Shown piece after piece: positions 30,671 to 37,532 of a stretch of 37,532 bases of DNA; within the stretch, counting starts at the first letter, position 1; each line of letters starts with the position of its first letter. Source of the DNA: Anaerolineae bacterium (lineage in GTDB: Bacteria; Chloroflexota; Anaerolineae; Promineifilales; Promineifilaceae); assembly GCA_023384355.1 (NCBI GenBank), contig JAHDWL010000030.1, positions 1 through 37,532 of the forward strand, read 5' to 3'. Position numbers and translations under genes: made by a program. The notes beneath the pieces are model-generated. The model worked only from the letters and a program-made list of their open reading frames with translations, had not been told where the DNA came from and ran no database searches.

Positions 30671-31798
30671 TTATTCCGGTTTTTTGCCGCTGATGGTGCC
30701 TTCCAAATCGACCAGACGGCTGAACTCTTCGATGGTTGTCGTGTTGCGCAATCGAATTCGTCGCCACTCGAAGCGGTCGTTGAAGCCGTGCCAACTGCCG
30801 TTTTGGGTGGTCACTGCGCCCCAAAAATCCAGCTCCTTGAGCATCTGTATTGTCTCGTCGTTGTACGTGCCCCCCGGATAGCAGAAATATCGCGGTGTGT
30901 AGCCGATGTGGGCGGCCAGCGTCTCTTGCGATCCTAACATCTCCCAGATCAGACCGTCGCGTGACTTGGTAGTCAGGTCGGGGTGGGTTCGGGAATGGGA
31001 CTCGATCCTGTGCCCGGCGCGGGCCATTTCCTCGATCATCTCCCATGTCATGTAACCCTCGCGGCCGGTATCGATGAATTCCGTCACCACGAAGAATGTC
31101 CCTTTGAATCCGAATTCTTCCAGGATCGGGAAGGCTGCCTCATAATTATCGATATAGCCGTCGTCGAAGGTTAACGCGATCGGTTTTTCCGGCAATTCCG
31201 TATGGGCGACGATGGCCGTCGATAGGGCATAGAGATCGATGGGGGTGTAACCGTTATCCTTCAGGTAAGCCATTTGTTGCCGGAAAGCGTCCGGTGAGGT
31301 TGACAGGTCGGTTCGATAGATATCTGCGCCGGGCGGCGGCTCGCTGATGTAGTGATACATCAGGATGGGTACCTTTAAGGTCCAGCTATAGATGCCGGAC
31401 GGGGTTGGCATCGGTTCAGTGACGATCGACTCTATTGTTGCCGAGGGGAGGATCGGCGGGGTGGGCGGGTTGGCGGCGGCCGTTTGGGTAGCGACGATAG
31501 CCGCCGTAGTAGCAAGGGCTGGATCGATCGCCACTGTGGGCGCGGGCGTCGGCGAGGACGGAGGCAGCAGGGTCGCCGCCGGCGTCGGCAGCATCTGAAT
31601 GGCCGGGGCTTCGGTTTCCGCGAGTATTTCATTGCTCGTCAGTAACGCGCTCGCCGGCTCCGTCAAATCGGGTTCGGCCGACGTTTGCCCGCCGCACGCC
31701 GCGAGCAGTATCAGCAAAACGATGAAGGGATAAAAACCGGCACGAGCAGCGCCCGTCTTGTTCAACTTTTCCAGAAAATGATCGGCAAAAAATCGCAT
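30671..31798 (-). CDS. Polysaccharide deacetylase (NodB domain) lipoprotein
   Basis: A 375-aa predicted lipoprotein. Starting at ATG 31798, a basic N-region is followed by a hydrophobic stretch and the lipobox LLAAC with Cys35. A Pro/Thr/Ala-rich linker (about 55-145) is followed by a CE4 NodB domain with 'LTFDDGY' (catalytic Asp and metal ligands), 'ESHSRTHPDL' (metal His pair) and 'RYFCYPGGTYND'. Such enzymes deacetylate surface polysaccharide or peptidoglycan. The protein would be anchored outside the cytoplasmic membrane. A longer frame to 31900 would bury the signal, so I reject it. The pairing with folB and folK just downstream is likely positional rather than functional. Confidence 0.88.
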   Translation of the reverse strand: MRFFADHFLEKLNKTGAARAGFYPFIVLLILLAACGGQTSAEPDLTEPASALLTSNEILAETEAPAIQMLPTPAATLLPPSSPTPAPTVAIDPALATTAAIVATQTAAANPPTPPILPSATIESIVTEPMPTPSGIYSWTLKVPILMYHYISEPPPGADIYRTDLSTSPDAFRQQMAYLKDNGYTPIDLYALSTAIVAHTELPEKPIALTFDDGYIDNYEAAFPILEEFGFKGTFFVVTEFIDTGREGYMTWEMIEEMARAGHRIESHSRTHPDLTTKSRDGLIWEMLGSQETLAAHIGYTPRYFCYPGGTYNDETIQMLKELDFWGAVTTQNGSWHGFNDRFEWRRIRLRNTTTIEEFSRLVDLEGTISGKKPE

Positions 31799-31927
31799 AT
31801 TGCCTGCCAGAATAGCCAAGGCCGGCCTCCCGGTCAAGGACAGGCCGCTCTTTCGAACGAACTGCTGATCTTGACCGGAGACATCGATAATCGATAGCAT
31901 TGATTATTTTGAAATTGTTCATAAAAA

Positions 31928-31956
31928 TTGACTTTCGCCACTGTCATTGTTAGAAT
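31928..31956 (+). promoter_or_regulatory. Promoter of the A-type Fe-S carrier gene
   Basis: TTGACT (31928-31933), 17-base spacer, TGt-extended TAGAAT (31951-31956). The start would fall at about 31963, leaving a 20-base leader with a GGAGAGAGG SD. A short ATCGAT-A-ATCGAT palindrome lies upstream at 31883-31895. Confidence 0.65.
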
Positions 31957-31981
31957 TTGACCAAGATTGACGGAGAGAGGA

Positions 31982-32404
31982 ATGATCAATATGGATGTTC
32001 AGCAATTGGAGCAGGTAGAAGTTGAAACAGTCTTTTTGACCGATGCGGCTGCGGAGACTGTGCGCAACCTTTTGATCCAGAAGAATGTCCCCGATTACGG
32101 CTTGCGCGTTTTTGTGGCCGGCGGCGGCTGCTCGGGGATGCAATACGGCATGGCCCTTGAAGCCGAGTCTCGCAACTATGATTACGTGATCGAGAAGGAC
32201 GGCGTGAAGATTTTCATCGATCCGACCAGCATGATGTACCTTAACCAGGCGACGATCGATTACGTCGACAGCATCATGGGCGGCGGGTTCAAGATTGAAA
32301 ACCCGAACGCGGTCACTTCCTGTGGGTGTGGCACATCCTTTAAGACGAAGGAAAGCGGTGGTTACGCCGAAAGTGCCGGCGGTGGTTGTGGTTGCGGTCA
32401 CTAG
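31982..32404 (+). CDS. erpA: A-type iron-sulfur carrier (IscA/ErpA/HesB family)
   Basis: A 140-aa Fe-S cluster carrier that delivers clusters to apo-proteins. The three cluster cysteines are Cys50 ('GGGCSGMQY'), Cys114 and Cys116 ('SCGCGTSF'), with the expected ~64-residue spacing. The C-terminal end has an extra Gly-rich tail with two more cysteines (GGGCGCGH, Cys136 and Cys138), beyond the usual end of the family. I start at ATG 31982; ATG 31991 has better SD spacing and would remove three residues. It is monocistronic, with a strong promoter and a clear terminator. The symbol is by family; IscA versus ErpA is not separable here. Confidence 0.92.
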   Translation: MINMDVQQLEQVEVETVFLTDAAAETVRNLLIQKNVPDYGLRVFVAGGGCSGMQYGMALEAESRNYDYVIEKDGVKIFIDPTSMMYLNQATIDYVDSIMGGGFKIENPNAVTSCGCGTSFKTKESGGYAESAGGGCGCGH

Positions 32405-32430
32405 TTCGGGCATGATATTCGTTAAATGAG

Positions 32431-32464
32431 AGGGTGGTGGTTGTAATGACCATCACCCTTTTTT
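32431..32464 (+). terminator. Intrinsic terminator after the Fe-S carrier gene
   Basis: AGGGTGGTGGT (32431-32441) pairs with ACCATCACCCT (32449-32459), with one G-U pair, and is followed at once by six T (32459-32464). Confidence 0.9.
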
Positions 32465-32498
32465 GTTTCGTTCAGACAGTCAATCAAGGGGGTCGGGA

Positions 32499-32876
32499 AT
32501 GAGCATCCGATATTTCACCGTCGAAGAGGCAAATGCCTTGCTGCCGGAACTGGAACCATTGGTCGGCAAAGTCCTGGAGTTGCGCGCCAGAGCCAGCAGA
32601 CAAAGCCGGGAGATGGGCGACCTGCTGGGCGACCTGCATAGCGATGTGGGCGGCCCCGATGCATCACGCCTGGCGCAGGAGTTTGCCGAGATCGAGTCAC
32701 TGGCTTACCGCATACAATCTTATGGGTGTGTTCTGAAGAGCCTAGAGGCGGGGCTGCTCGATTTCCTCACCGAGCGAGACGGCCGCGACGTTTTTCTGTG
32801 CTGGCGTTATGGGGAGCCAGGCATCCAGTATTATCACGAGATCCATGACGGTTTCCAGGGGCGTCGACCTCTGTAG
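32499..32876 (+). CDS. DUF2203 family protein
   Basis: A 125-aa cytoplasmic protein of the DUF2203 family, function unknown. It has the family start 'RYFTVEEANALLPELEPLV', a long helical middle and the end 'FLCWRYGEPGIQYYHEIHDGFQGRRP'. The conserved Trp-Arg, Glu and His residues at the end suggest a binding site, but no activity is known to me. AAGGGGG lies upstream of the ATG 32499; the longer frame to 32463 overlaps the terminator and is not used. It is convergent with the CCA gene, with a 15-bp gap. Confidence 0.85.
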   Translation: MSIRYFTVEEANALLPELEPLVGKVLELRARASRQSREMGDLLGDLHSDVGGPDASRLAQEFAEIESLAYRIQSYGCVLKSLEAGLLDFLTERDGRDVFLCWRYGEPGIQYYHEIHDGFQGRRPL

Positions 32877-32891
32877 CCGCCGGAAAATGGG

Positions 32892-34373
32892 TCATCCTTC
32901 TAAAGCTTGCTGCCGGATAAACGTGATCGCTTCCTCGTGCGAGGTAACTTCGCCCGTGGCCTGGGCTTCTTCAAGCAGACGTAGCAGCCGGCCGATTTCG
33001 TGCCCCGGTGGTTTGTCGAGGATAGTCATGATCGCTTTGCCGTCGAGCAAGCGAGGCGGGGCGACGGCTACCTCATATTGGTGAAAATAGACATCGAACA
33101 ACCCACTGATTACAGTTAGGAGAGACTCCCAGGTCGTCCGGTCGCCGGGGCCGTCATGGGTTGCCAGGTGATCGGCGAAAGACAGCAGAGCCACGTCCAG
33201 TCCAGCTTTGTGCAGGTTTCGAAAGTAGCGGTAGACTGAACGCCGCGAGGGCGGGTGATTTTCATTTGCCAGAAACAGCGGCCGCATGTGTCCGGTAACG
33301 ATGGTGCGAACCCGTTTGATCGACTCATTGCTGAAGGAGTAGCTCGACAGCAATTTAGCAGCTAGTTCGGCGCCGACTTCGTCGTGGCCGAAAAAGCGGA
33401 TTCGGCCGTCGGGTTCCACGGTCTGCGTTGGCTGCTTGCCGATATCGTGCAGCAGTCCGCCCCACATCAGCAGCAGGGTTCCGCTGGTTCCGCCGTTGGT
33501 CTCGCGCGCGAGGTGAGATTGCAGGTCCTCGCGGTATGGGCTGAGAAGTTGGGCAATATCGACTTCCCAGTCAGCCACTGCCGGCGTGCCACCGACCAAC
33601 AGTATGATCGCCGCCAGATAATGCAACACTCGCAGGGTATGACGATATACATCCTCAAAGTGAGGCAGAGATTGCGTCAGCCCGTCGAGACGTGCGACGT
33701 CCGGCAGGACGATTTCCAGAAGGCCAAGCGTGTGCAGCATCTCAATTCCGAGATTTGGCGCGCGCGACGACAGGATGCGGTTGAGTTCGTCACGTATGCG
33801 CTCGGCCGATGAATGCCCGGGGAGAAGCACTCCCGCCGCACGCGCCGCGGCACTCGTCTCGTCTGACAGGGTAAAGCCCAAGTGTGATGCAAATCGGACC
33901 GCGCGCAGCGCACGTACAGGATCGTCGTCGATGGATTGCGGGTGGATGATGTGGATGCGTCTGGCGCGAAGGTGATCGAGGCCGTGATGAAGGTCGATGA
34001 CGGCGTCGGTGGTCTGGGCATCGATCGGCAAGGCCATGGCGTTAATTGTGAAATCCCGTCCGCGCAGGTCATTCTCCAGCGTTTGATCGCGATATCGGGC
34101 GATGTCGATGGTAAGTCCATTGCCCGGCACCATGATCCGGCCGACATCGCGCTTGTCGTCGAGGACATAGGCAGGCAGACCGAGGACGTTTGCCAGGCGG
34201 AAGGTCAGCGAAATGGCGTCAACGGGGACAATGAGATCGATGTCATGGATGGGGCGTCCCAACAGGGCATCGCGAATCGTGCCGCCGACGAGATGGACGG
34301 GCATTGTCTCGGCCGACAACAGCGAGCGGATGCGCTCCAGTATCGGCGATTGAGCAAGCTGTGTTTCAGTCAC
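32892..34373 (-). CDS. cca: tRNA nucleotidyltransferase/poly(A) polymerase with HD domain
   Basis: A 493-aa class II nucleotidyltransferase. The head has 'HLVGGTIRDALLGRPIHDIDLIV' with the catalytic Asp-x-Asp, 'RGRDFTINAMA' and 'DDPVRALRAVRFASHLGF', all typical of the CCA-adding/poly(A) polymerase group. A C-terminal HD phosphohydrolase domain ('LLHDIGKQP') follows, as in bifunctional bacterial CCA enzymes. It would add or repair the 3' CCA of tRNAs or add poly(A); sequence alone cannot separate the two. The start is GTG 34373, 23 bases after hpt; the SD is weak, and the conserved head begins shortly after. It is the last gene of the tdk-hpt-cca group. Confidence 0.9.
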   Translation of the reverse strand: MTETQLAQSPILERIRSLLSAETMPVHLVGGTIRDALLGRPIHDIDLIVPVDAISLTFRLANVLGLPAYVLDDKRDVGRIMVPGNGLTIDIARYRDQTLENDLRGRDFTINAMALPIDAQTTDAVIDLHHGLDHLRARRIHIIHPQSIDDDPVRALRAVRFASHLGFTLSDETSAAARAAGVLLPGHSSAERIRDELNRILSSRAPNLGIEMLHTLGLLEIVLPDVARLDGLTQSLPHFEDVYRHTLRVLHYLAAIILLVGGTPAVADWEVDIAQLLSPYREDLQSHLARETNGGTSGTLLLMWGGLLHDIGKQPTQTVEPDGRIRFFGHDEVGAELAAKLLSSYSFSNESIKRVRTIVTGHMRPLFLANENHPPSRRSVYRYFRNLHKAGLDVALLSFADHLATHDGPGDRTTWESLLTVISGLFDVYFHQYEVAVAPPRLLDGKAIMTILDKPPGHEIGRLLRLLEEAQATGEVTSHEEAITFIRQQALEG

Positions 34374-34396
34374 GCCATGCCCAGGGCCGTACCCTC

Positions 34397-34957
34397 TTAA
34401 CCGAGCAGGTGGGCGAACACTTCCGGCTTGAGGACGGCGATAAACGGCAGGTTTCGATATAGTTCGTCGAAGTCCAGGCCGTAGCCGACGACGAATTCAT
34501 CGGGGATGTCGAAGCCGATATAATCGACCTCAACGTTGATCTCTCGCCGTGCCGGCTTGTTGAGCAGGGTGCAGATGCGCAACGAGGCCGGCGACCTTGC
34601 CAGCAGGCTGCGACGCATGTAATCGAGTGTGCGGCCGCTGTCTATGATATCTTCCACGATGAGCACATGGCGATCCTCGATCGGCGCTTTCAAATCCATG
34701 ATGATCTGTACCGCGCCCTTGCTGGTCGTGCCTTTGCCGTAGCTTGAGATGCCCATGAAGTCGACGCTGTGTGCCCGTTTCATCGCCCGGCTGATATCGG
34801 AGAGGAACACAAAAGCGCCTTTGAGAACACAGATCATCAGCAAGTCGTCGTGCTCGGCGTAATCCGCTTCAATCTGGGCGGCCATGGCCTGAATACGATC
34901 CTGCAGTGCGGTTTCATCGATGAGAACCGTGTCGATATCAGCCCAAATGTCACGCAT
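34397..34957 (-). CDS. hpt: Hypoxanthine phosphoribosyltransferase
   Basis: A 186-aa purine-salvage enzyme that makes IMP/GMP from hypoxanthine/guanine and PRPP. The PRPP motif 'VLIVEDIIDSGRTL' is clear, with 'VLKGAFVFLSDISRAM' before it and 'VDYIGFDIPDEFVVGYGLDFDELYRNLP' after it, which is the base-binding part. GGAGGG lies eight bases before the ATG. It begins two bases after tdk, so purine and pyrimidine salvage are co-expressed. Confidence 0.95.
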   Translation of the reverse strand: MRDIWADIDTVLIDETALQDRIQAMAAQIEADYAEHDDLLMICVLKGAFVFLSDISRAMKRAHSVDFMGISSYGKGTTSKGAVQIIMDLKAPIEDRHVLIVEDIIDSGRTLDYMRRSLLARSPASLRICTLLNKPARREINVEVDYIGFDIPDEFVVGYGLDFDELYRNLPFIAVLKPEVFAHLLG

Positions 34958-34959
34958 GG

Positions 34960-35574
34960 TTATAACCCTCCGTTAGCCGCCGCGTTCCCAGAAGCTGGCA
35001 TTACCTGATGACACTTACGACAGCGCGCTTCGTATACTTCCGCCGCGCCAACGAGCACGATCGGATCGTCAAAAGCTGCCGGGCGACCCTCGATCAGGCG
35101 TTGGGTGCGGCTGGCATCTTCTCCGCAGACAACGCAGATGGCGTGCAGTTTGCTAACGTCTTCGGCCCTGGCCAACAGTTCGGGCATTGGGCCGAACGGC
35201 AGGCCGCGAAAATCCAGATCAAGACCGGCGCAGATCACCCGTTTGCCGCGCTCGGCCAGCAGCTCGCAGACGTTGATGATTTCGTCGTCGAAAAACTGGA
35301 CCTCATCGATGCCGACGACGTCAGTTTCTGGGTCTACTGCCGGCAGGATATCGATTGAGCGGCTGACGGGCTGTGCCTCGAAATGCAGTCCGTCGTGGGA
35401 CGTAACTTTTCCCGCGTGATAGCGGGCATCGATGGCCGGTTTGAACGCCTGCACCTGCTGGCGAGCGATGACCGCGCGGCGCAGGCGGCGGATCATTTCT
35501 TCGGTTTTCCCGCTGAACATGCTGCCGCAGATGAGTTCTATCCGTCCTCGCGGGTGAATGGCCCGAGTTGTCAT
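34960..35574 (-). CDS. tdk: Thymidine kinase (TK1 type)
   Basis: A 204-aa thymidine kinase of the TK1 family, which phosphorylates thymidine for dTTP salvage. The P-loop [10 protein letters not shown] is near the start, '[12 protein letters not shown]' holds the Walker B Asp-Glu, '[44 protein letters not shown]' covers the lasso and the first zinc pair, and CRKCH the second zinc pair. Length is normal. It is first of a tdk-hpt-cca group; the terminator of the ribosomal operon lies 26 bases upstream, so its promoter must be in or just after that stem-loop. Confidence 0.95.
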   Translation of the reverse strand: MTTRAIHPRGRIELICGSMFSGKTEEMIRRLRRAVIARQQVQAFKPAIDARYHAGKVTSHDGLHFEAQPVSRSIDILPAVDPETDVVGIDEVQFFDDEIINVCELLAERGKRVICAGLDLDFRGLPFGPMPELLARAEDVSKLHAICVVCGEDASRTQRLIEGRPAAFDDPIVLVGAAEVYEARCRKCHQVMPASGNAAANGGL

Positions 35575-35599
35575 GGTTCGATGAGTTCTCCCGATAAAT

Positions 35600-35634
35600 A
35601 AAAAAAGGCAGATACGATGATGACGTATCTGCCT
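35600..35634 (-). terminator. Intrinsic terminator of the rplU-rpmA-rpmE operon
   Basis: On the minus strand AGGCAGATACG (35634-35624 side) pairs perfectly with CGTATCTGCCT (35616-35606 side) around a seven-base loop and runs into seven or more T. It lies about 50 bases after the rpmE stop. Confidence 0.92.
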
Positions 35635-35682
35635 ATTATCCTCGCTTCAGTTTTTCGTACAAAACCGAATGGCGGATTTGCC

Positions 35683-36129
35683 TTAATCTATCAACTCTTC
35701 ATCGCGCATGTAGCGCTTGATTTTGATTAGCGCGGTTTGGCCGACGCCCTGGAGCGCCAAAACGGCATCATCGCCCTGTTTCAACAGATTCAGCACATCA
35801 CCGACGGTGGTCAAGCCGGCATTGGACAGAGCATTATTCACGCGAGTCCCAAGGTCCATCTGGTCGATGCTGAAGTTTTCGGGCATGCGTCGCTGGCGAA
35901 CGGTCTCAGTCTGGGTCTGAATGTCTTCCCGCTTTTGGAGACGGCGCATGAAGCGATCAACCTGTCCTTCGGTGTCCATCAGGCGCTGCGTGCCGGTGTA
36001 GAACGGATGCGTGCCTGACCACACTTCGACGGAAATCTCTGGCTTGGTCGAGCCGACGGTCAAAACGACCTCGCCATCGACGATCACCTTCGCGTTGGGA
36101 TACCATTTCGGATGGATTGACTCTTTCAT
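35683..36129 (-). CDS. rpmE: Ribosomal protein L31 fused to an RNA polymerase alpha-CTD-like domain
   Basis: A 148-aa protein, about twice the usual L31 length. Residues 1-66 are L31: '[10 protein letters not shown]', '[20 protein letters not shown]'. The four zinc cysteines are lost: the usual CANC is absent and CSKCHPFYTG reads [10 protein letters not shown], so it is the zinc-independent type. After a charged linker, residues 85-145 ('[20 protein letters not shown]', '[16 protein letters not shown]') align with the alpha-CTD helix-hairpin-helix fold. The Arg and Asn of the DNA-contact helix are kept, but the Lys-Ser after the second-hairpin Gly are replaced by Gln-Thr-Ala. It ends the rplU-rpmA-rpmE operon, six bases after rpmA. 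Confidence 0.9.
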   Translation of the reverse strand: MKESIHPKWYPNAKVIVDGEVVLTVGSTKPEISVEVWSGTHPFYTGTQRLMDTEGQVDRFMRRLQKREDIQTQTETVRQRRMPENFSIDQMDLGTRVNNALSNAGLTTVGDVLNLLKQGDDAVLALQGVGQTALIKIKRYMRDEELID

Positions 36130-36135
36130 CCCGGT

Positions 36136-36408
36136 TTACTCCCCCGCGCTCTGTGTCTGAGCCGGATAAACGCTGACGACCTTGCGGCCGAAGCGGTTTT
36201 CAAATGTTACCTTGCCGTCGATCAGCGCATAAATTGTATAGTCGCTGCCTAAACCGACGTTGTTACCCGGGCGGTATTTTGTGCCCTTTTGGCGAACGAT
36301 GATTGAGCCAGGCCCAACGACTTCACCGCCGTAGCGCTTGATACCCAGGCGTTTGGCGTTGCTGTCGCGGCCGTTGCGGGTGGAACCGCCACCTTTCTTA
36401 TGAGCCAT
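36136..36408 (-). CDS. rpmA: Ribosomal protein L27
   Basis: A 90-aa protein of the large subunit that reaches the peptidyl-transferase centre. The N-terminus [16 protein letters not shown] is the mature-type form without a cleaved extension, and '[39 protein letters not shown]' is standard. It lies between rplU and rpmE, the common bacterial order for L21 and L27, here with L31 added. Confidence 0.97.
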   Translation of the reverse strand: MAHKKGGGSTRNGRDSNAKRLGIKRYGGEVVGPGSIIVRQKGTKYRPGNNVGLGSDYTIYALIDGKVTFENRFGRKVVSVYPAQTQSAGE

Positions 36409-36441
36409 GATACATCTCTCCCTTGTCTTACTCTGACCGGG

Positions 36442-36756
36442 CTAACCGGCGACGATCTCGTCGATGCGCAAACGAGTATAATCTTGCCGGTGACCGCGAC
36501 GACGGCGATAGCGAAGCTTGGCCTGATACTTCCAGACGAGAATTTTCTTGCCCCGATATTGCTCGACAACCGTCGCTTTCACGGTAGCCCCGGTAACGTT
36601 AGGCCGGCCCACGCGGATAGAATCCCCGTCGGCGATCAGCAACACGTTTTCCAGTTCCACCTGGTCACCGACTTCATAGGGCAGTTTTTCAACGGAAAAG
36701 GTGTTGCCCTCTTCGGCGCGGTATTGCCGGCCACCACTTTCAACAATTGCGTACAC
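36442..36756 (-). CDS. rplU: Ribosomal protein L21
   Basis: A 104-aa large-subunit protein that binds 23S rRNA. I start at GTG 36756 because GGAGG lies five bases upstream and the protein then begins (M)YAIVESGGRQYRAEEG, as in other L21 proteins; a TTG at 36768 would place the SD inside the gene. The C-terminal 'WKYQAKLRYRRRRGHRQDYTRLRI' is the usual rRNA-binding end. It is first in the rplU-rpmA-rpmE operon with a consensus promoter and a leader hairpin just before the SD. Confidence 0.96.
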   Translation of the reverse strand: MYAIVESGGRQYRAEEGNTFSVEKLPYEVGDQVELENVLLIADGDSIRVGRPNVTGATVKATVVEQYRGKKILVWKYQAKLRYRRRRGHRQDYTRLRIDEIVAG

Positions 36757-36772
36757 GTTTACCTCCAAAAAG

Positions 36773-36799
36773 AACCGGCATCCGTACTTGATGCCGGTT
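36773..36799 (-). promoter_or_regulatory. Attenuator-like hairpin in the rplU leader
   Basis: On the minus strand AACCGGCATC pairs perfectly with GATGCCGGTT around a seven-base loop. It is followed by CTTTTT and then directly by the GGAGG SD of rplU. This is shaped like an intrinsic terminator but lies inside the leader, before the first gene. It fits autogenous control by an L21-type leader. Confidence 0.65.
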
Positions 36800-36870
36800 T
36801 TCGTCGTAATGACTTGTTGTTACTGTAGTGACGCAGGCGTGGTTGGTTGACCTGTGTCACGCGAATAAGA

Positions 36871-36899
36871 ATTATAGGCGGGATCAGTCGTGTTGTCAA
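36871..36899 (-). promoter_or_regulatory. Consensus sigma-70 promoter of rplU-rpmA-rpmE
   Basis: A perfect TTGACA (36899-36894), 17-base spacer and perfect TATAAT (36876-36871) on the minus strand. Transcription would start near 36864, leaving a ~108-nt leader with the attenuator-like hairpin. Confidence 0.85.
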
Positions 36900-37030
36900 A
36901 GCGATTCTCCAGCGGATTTAAGGGGCGGTCAACAGTGCATGGTCGTCATGACCCACGGCATTTGTTATACTGCCCGCTATCATATCAGGGTTACCGGCGA
37001 TTCTTGCCGGAGGATGCTGCGACGAGCGAC

Positions 37031-37532
37031 ATGACACAACGACCAGTCGATTTGACGATCGACGATTCGGCGCTGATCGAGCGCGCGAAAATAGATGAGG
37101 AAGCCTTCGGCCAACTCTATGAACGCTACTCGCAGCGGATATTTCAATATATATATTATCGGACGGGAAGCGAGCCCGATGCTGAGGACCTGGCGGCAAA
37201 GACTTTCATGCGTGCATGGCAACATATTGCCACGTATGACGACCGCGGTATCCCGTTTTCTGCATGGTTATATCGGATTGCGCATAATCTTGTCGCCAAC
37301 TGGCACCGTGACCGCAGTCGGCGGAAATTAATTTCGCTCGATGATTTGAGTCGCTGGCAAATTAATGAAGACGGGCCTGAGGCTTCCGCCTTGCTGGCAG
37401 AGGACCGGGCTGCTTTGTTGGGGGCAGTCCGACGGTTGCCATCTGACCGCCAGGAATTGTTGAATTTAAAATTTGTAGAACATCTGTCGAATGCCGAGAT
37501 AGGCAACATCATGGGGCGCAGTGAAGGGGCAG
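37031..37532 (+). CDS. ECF-type RNA polymerase sigma factor, 3' end missing
   Basis: The first 167 codons are visible; the gene runs off the right edge. Region 2 is 'FGQLYERYSQRIFQYIYYRTGSEPDAEDLAAKTFMRAWQHI' with 'FSAWLYRIAHNLVANWHRDRSRR', and region 4 begins at 'LPSDRQELLNLKFVEHLSNAEIGNIMGRS'. There is no region 1.1 or 3, so it is an extracytoplasmic-function sigma factor. The ATG 37031 has only a weak SD; GGAGG at 37009-37013 is too far away and fits a tiny open frame (37014-37034) whose stop overlaps this ATG. An anti-sigma partner would lie beyond the window. The gene is divergent from rplU. Confidence 0.9.
   Translation, partial: MTQRPVDLTIDDSALIERAKIDEEAFGQLYERYSQRIFQYIYYRTGSEPDAEDLAAKTFMRAWQHIATYDDRGIPFSAWLYRIAHNLVANWHRDRSRRKLISLDDLSRWQINEDGPEASALLAEDRAALLGAVRRLPSDRQELLNLKFVEHLSNAEIGNIMGRSEGA

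Noticed and set aside
31799-31900. A longer start for the polysaccharide deacetylase
   Set aside because: It would put 34 residues before the lipoprotein signal and so block export; the ATG 31798 fits the signal peptide.
37014-37034. A six-codon leader peptide with GGAGG before the ECF sigma factor
   Set aside because: The SD touches the ATG directly (no spacing), so translation is unlikely; noted only because its TGA overlaps the sigma factor ATG.
1-37532. CRISPR arrays, tRNA or rRNA genes and mobile elements
   Set aside because: I saw no regular repeat-spacer series, no tRNA-like cloverleaf with T-loop, no rRNA stretch and no transposase or integrase.

Overview
The window comes from a bacterial chromosome of moderately high GC. 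The compact gene layout, good SD motifs, near-consensus sigma-70 promoters, two apparently leaderless genes and gene families such as CNNM pairs, DUF309, DUF2203, GH31 and PMT-type glycosyltransferases suggest Chloroflexota (Anaerolineae/Caldilineae-like). That assignment is an inference from gene content. I see no tRNA, rRNA, insertion sequence, CRISPR array or phage gene.

Left part (1-10.9 kb). A minus-strand group encodes an isochorismatase-like hydrolase with an extra C-terminal domain, a receiver-like/DUF309 fusion, a PIG-L deacetylase and the start of a glycoside hydrolase. Divergent from it is a GH31 alpha-glucosidase. A strong promoter with a roughly 320-nt leader then drives two CNNM/CorC-type membrane proteins and a small four-TM cytochrome-b-like protein. 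A cruciform terminator separates these from a convergent M32 carboxypeptidase.

Central part (11.0-21.4 kb) is the highlight: ten minus-strand genes with the parts of a complete eukaryote-like ubiquitin conjugation system. In transcription order they are a dynamin-like GTPase, an unknown protein with a C-terminal Ig-like domain, a CAP-domain protein without a signal peptide, an E1, a ubiquitin-like protein ending in Ala-Gly, an E2 with an HPN motif and catalytic Cys, a membrane-anchored JAMM peptidase, a second JAMM peptidase, and two RING-type zinc-finger proteins, one with a TM anchor. Several of these proteins share a short motif, hydrophobic-[IV]-T-x-x-D-[IL]. It resembles both a SUMO-interacting motif and a pTxxD (FHA-ligand) site, and may be the glue of the system. 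Two strong stem-loops lie between genes of the cluster.

Right part (21.7-37.5 kb) is mostly housekeeping. It holds a GNAT acetyltransferase behind a 21-bp palindrome, SppA, thiamine pyrophosphokinase, a queuosine-precursor-type transporter behind a preQ1-I-like pseudoknot, rlmN, exodeoxyribonuclease III, a PMT-type glycosyltransferase, a polysaccharide-deacetylase lipoprotein with folB and folK, an A-type Fe-S carrier, a DUF2203 protein, a CCA/polyA polymerase, hpt, tdk, and the rplU-rpmA-rpmE operon. In that operon L31 is zinc-free and fused to an RNA polymerase alpha-CTD-like domain. An ECF sigma factor is cut by the right edge.
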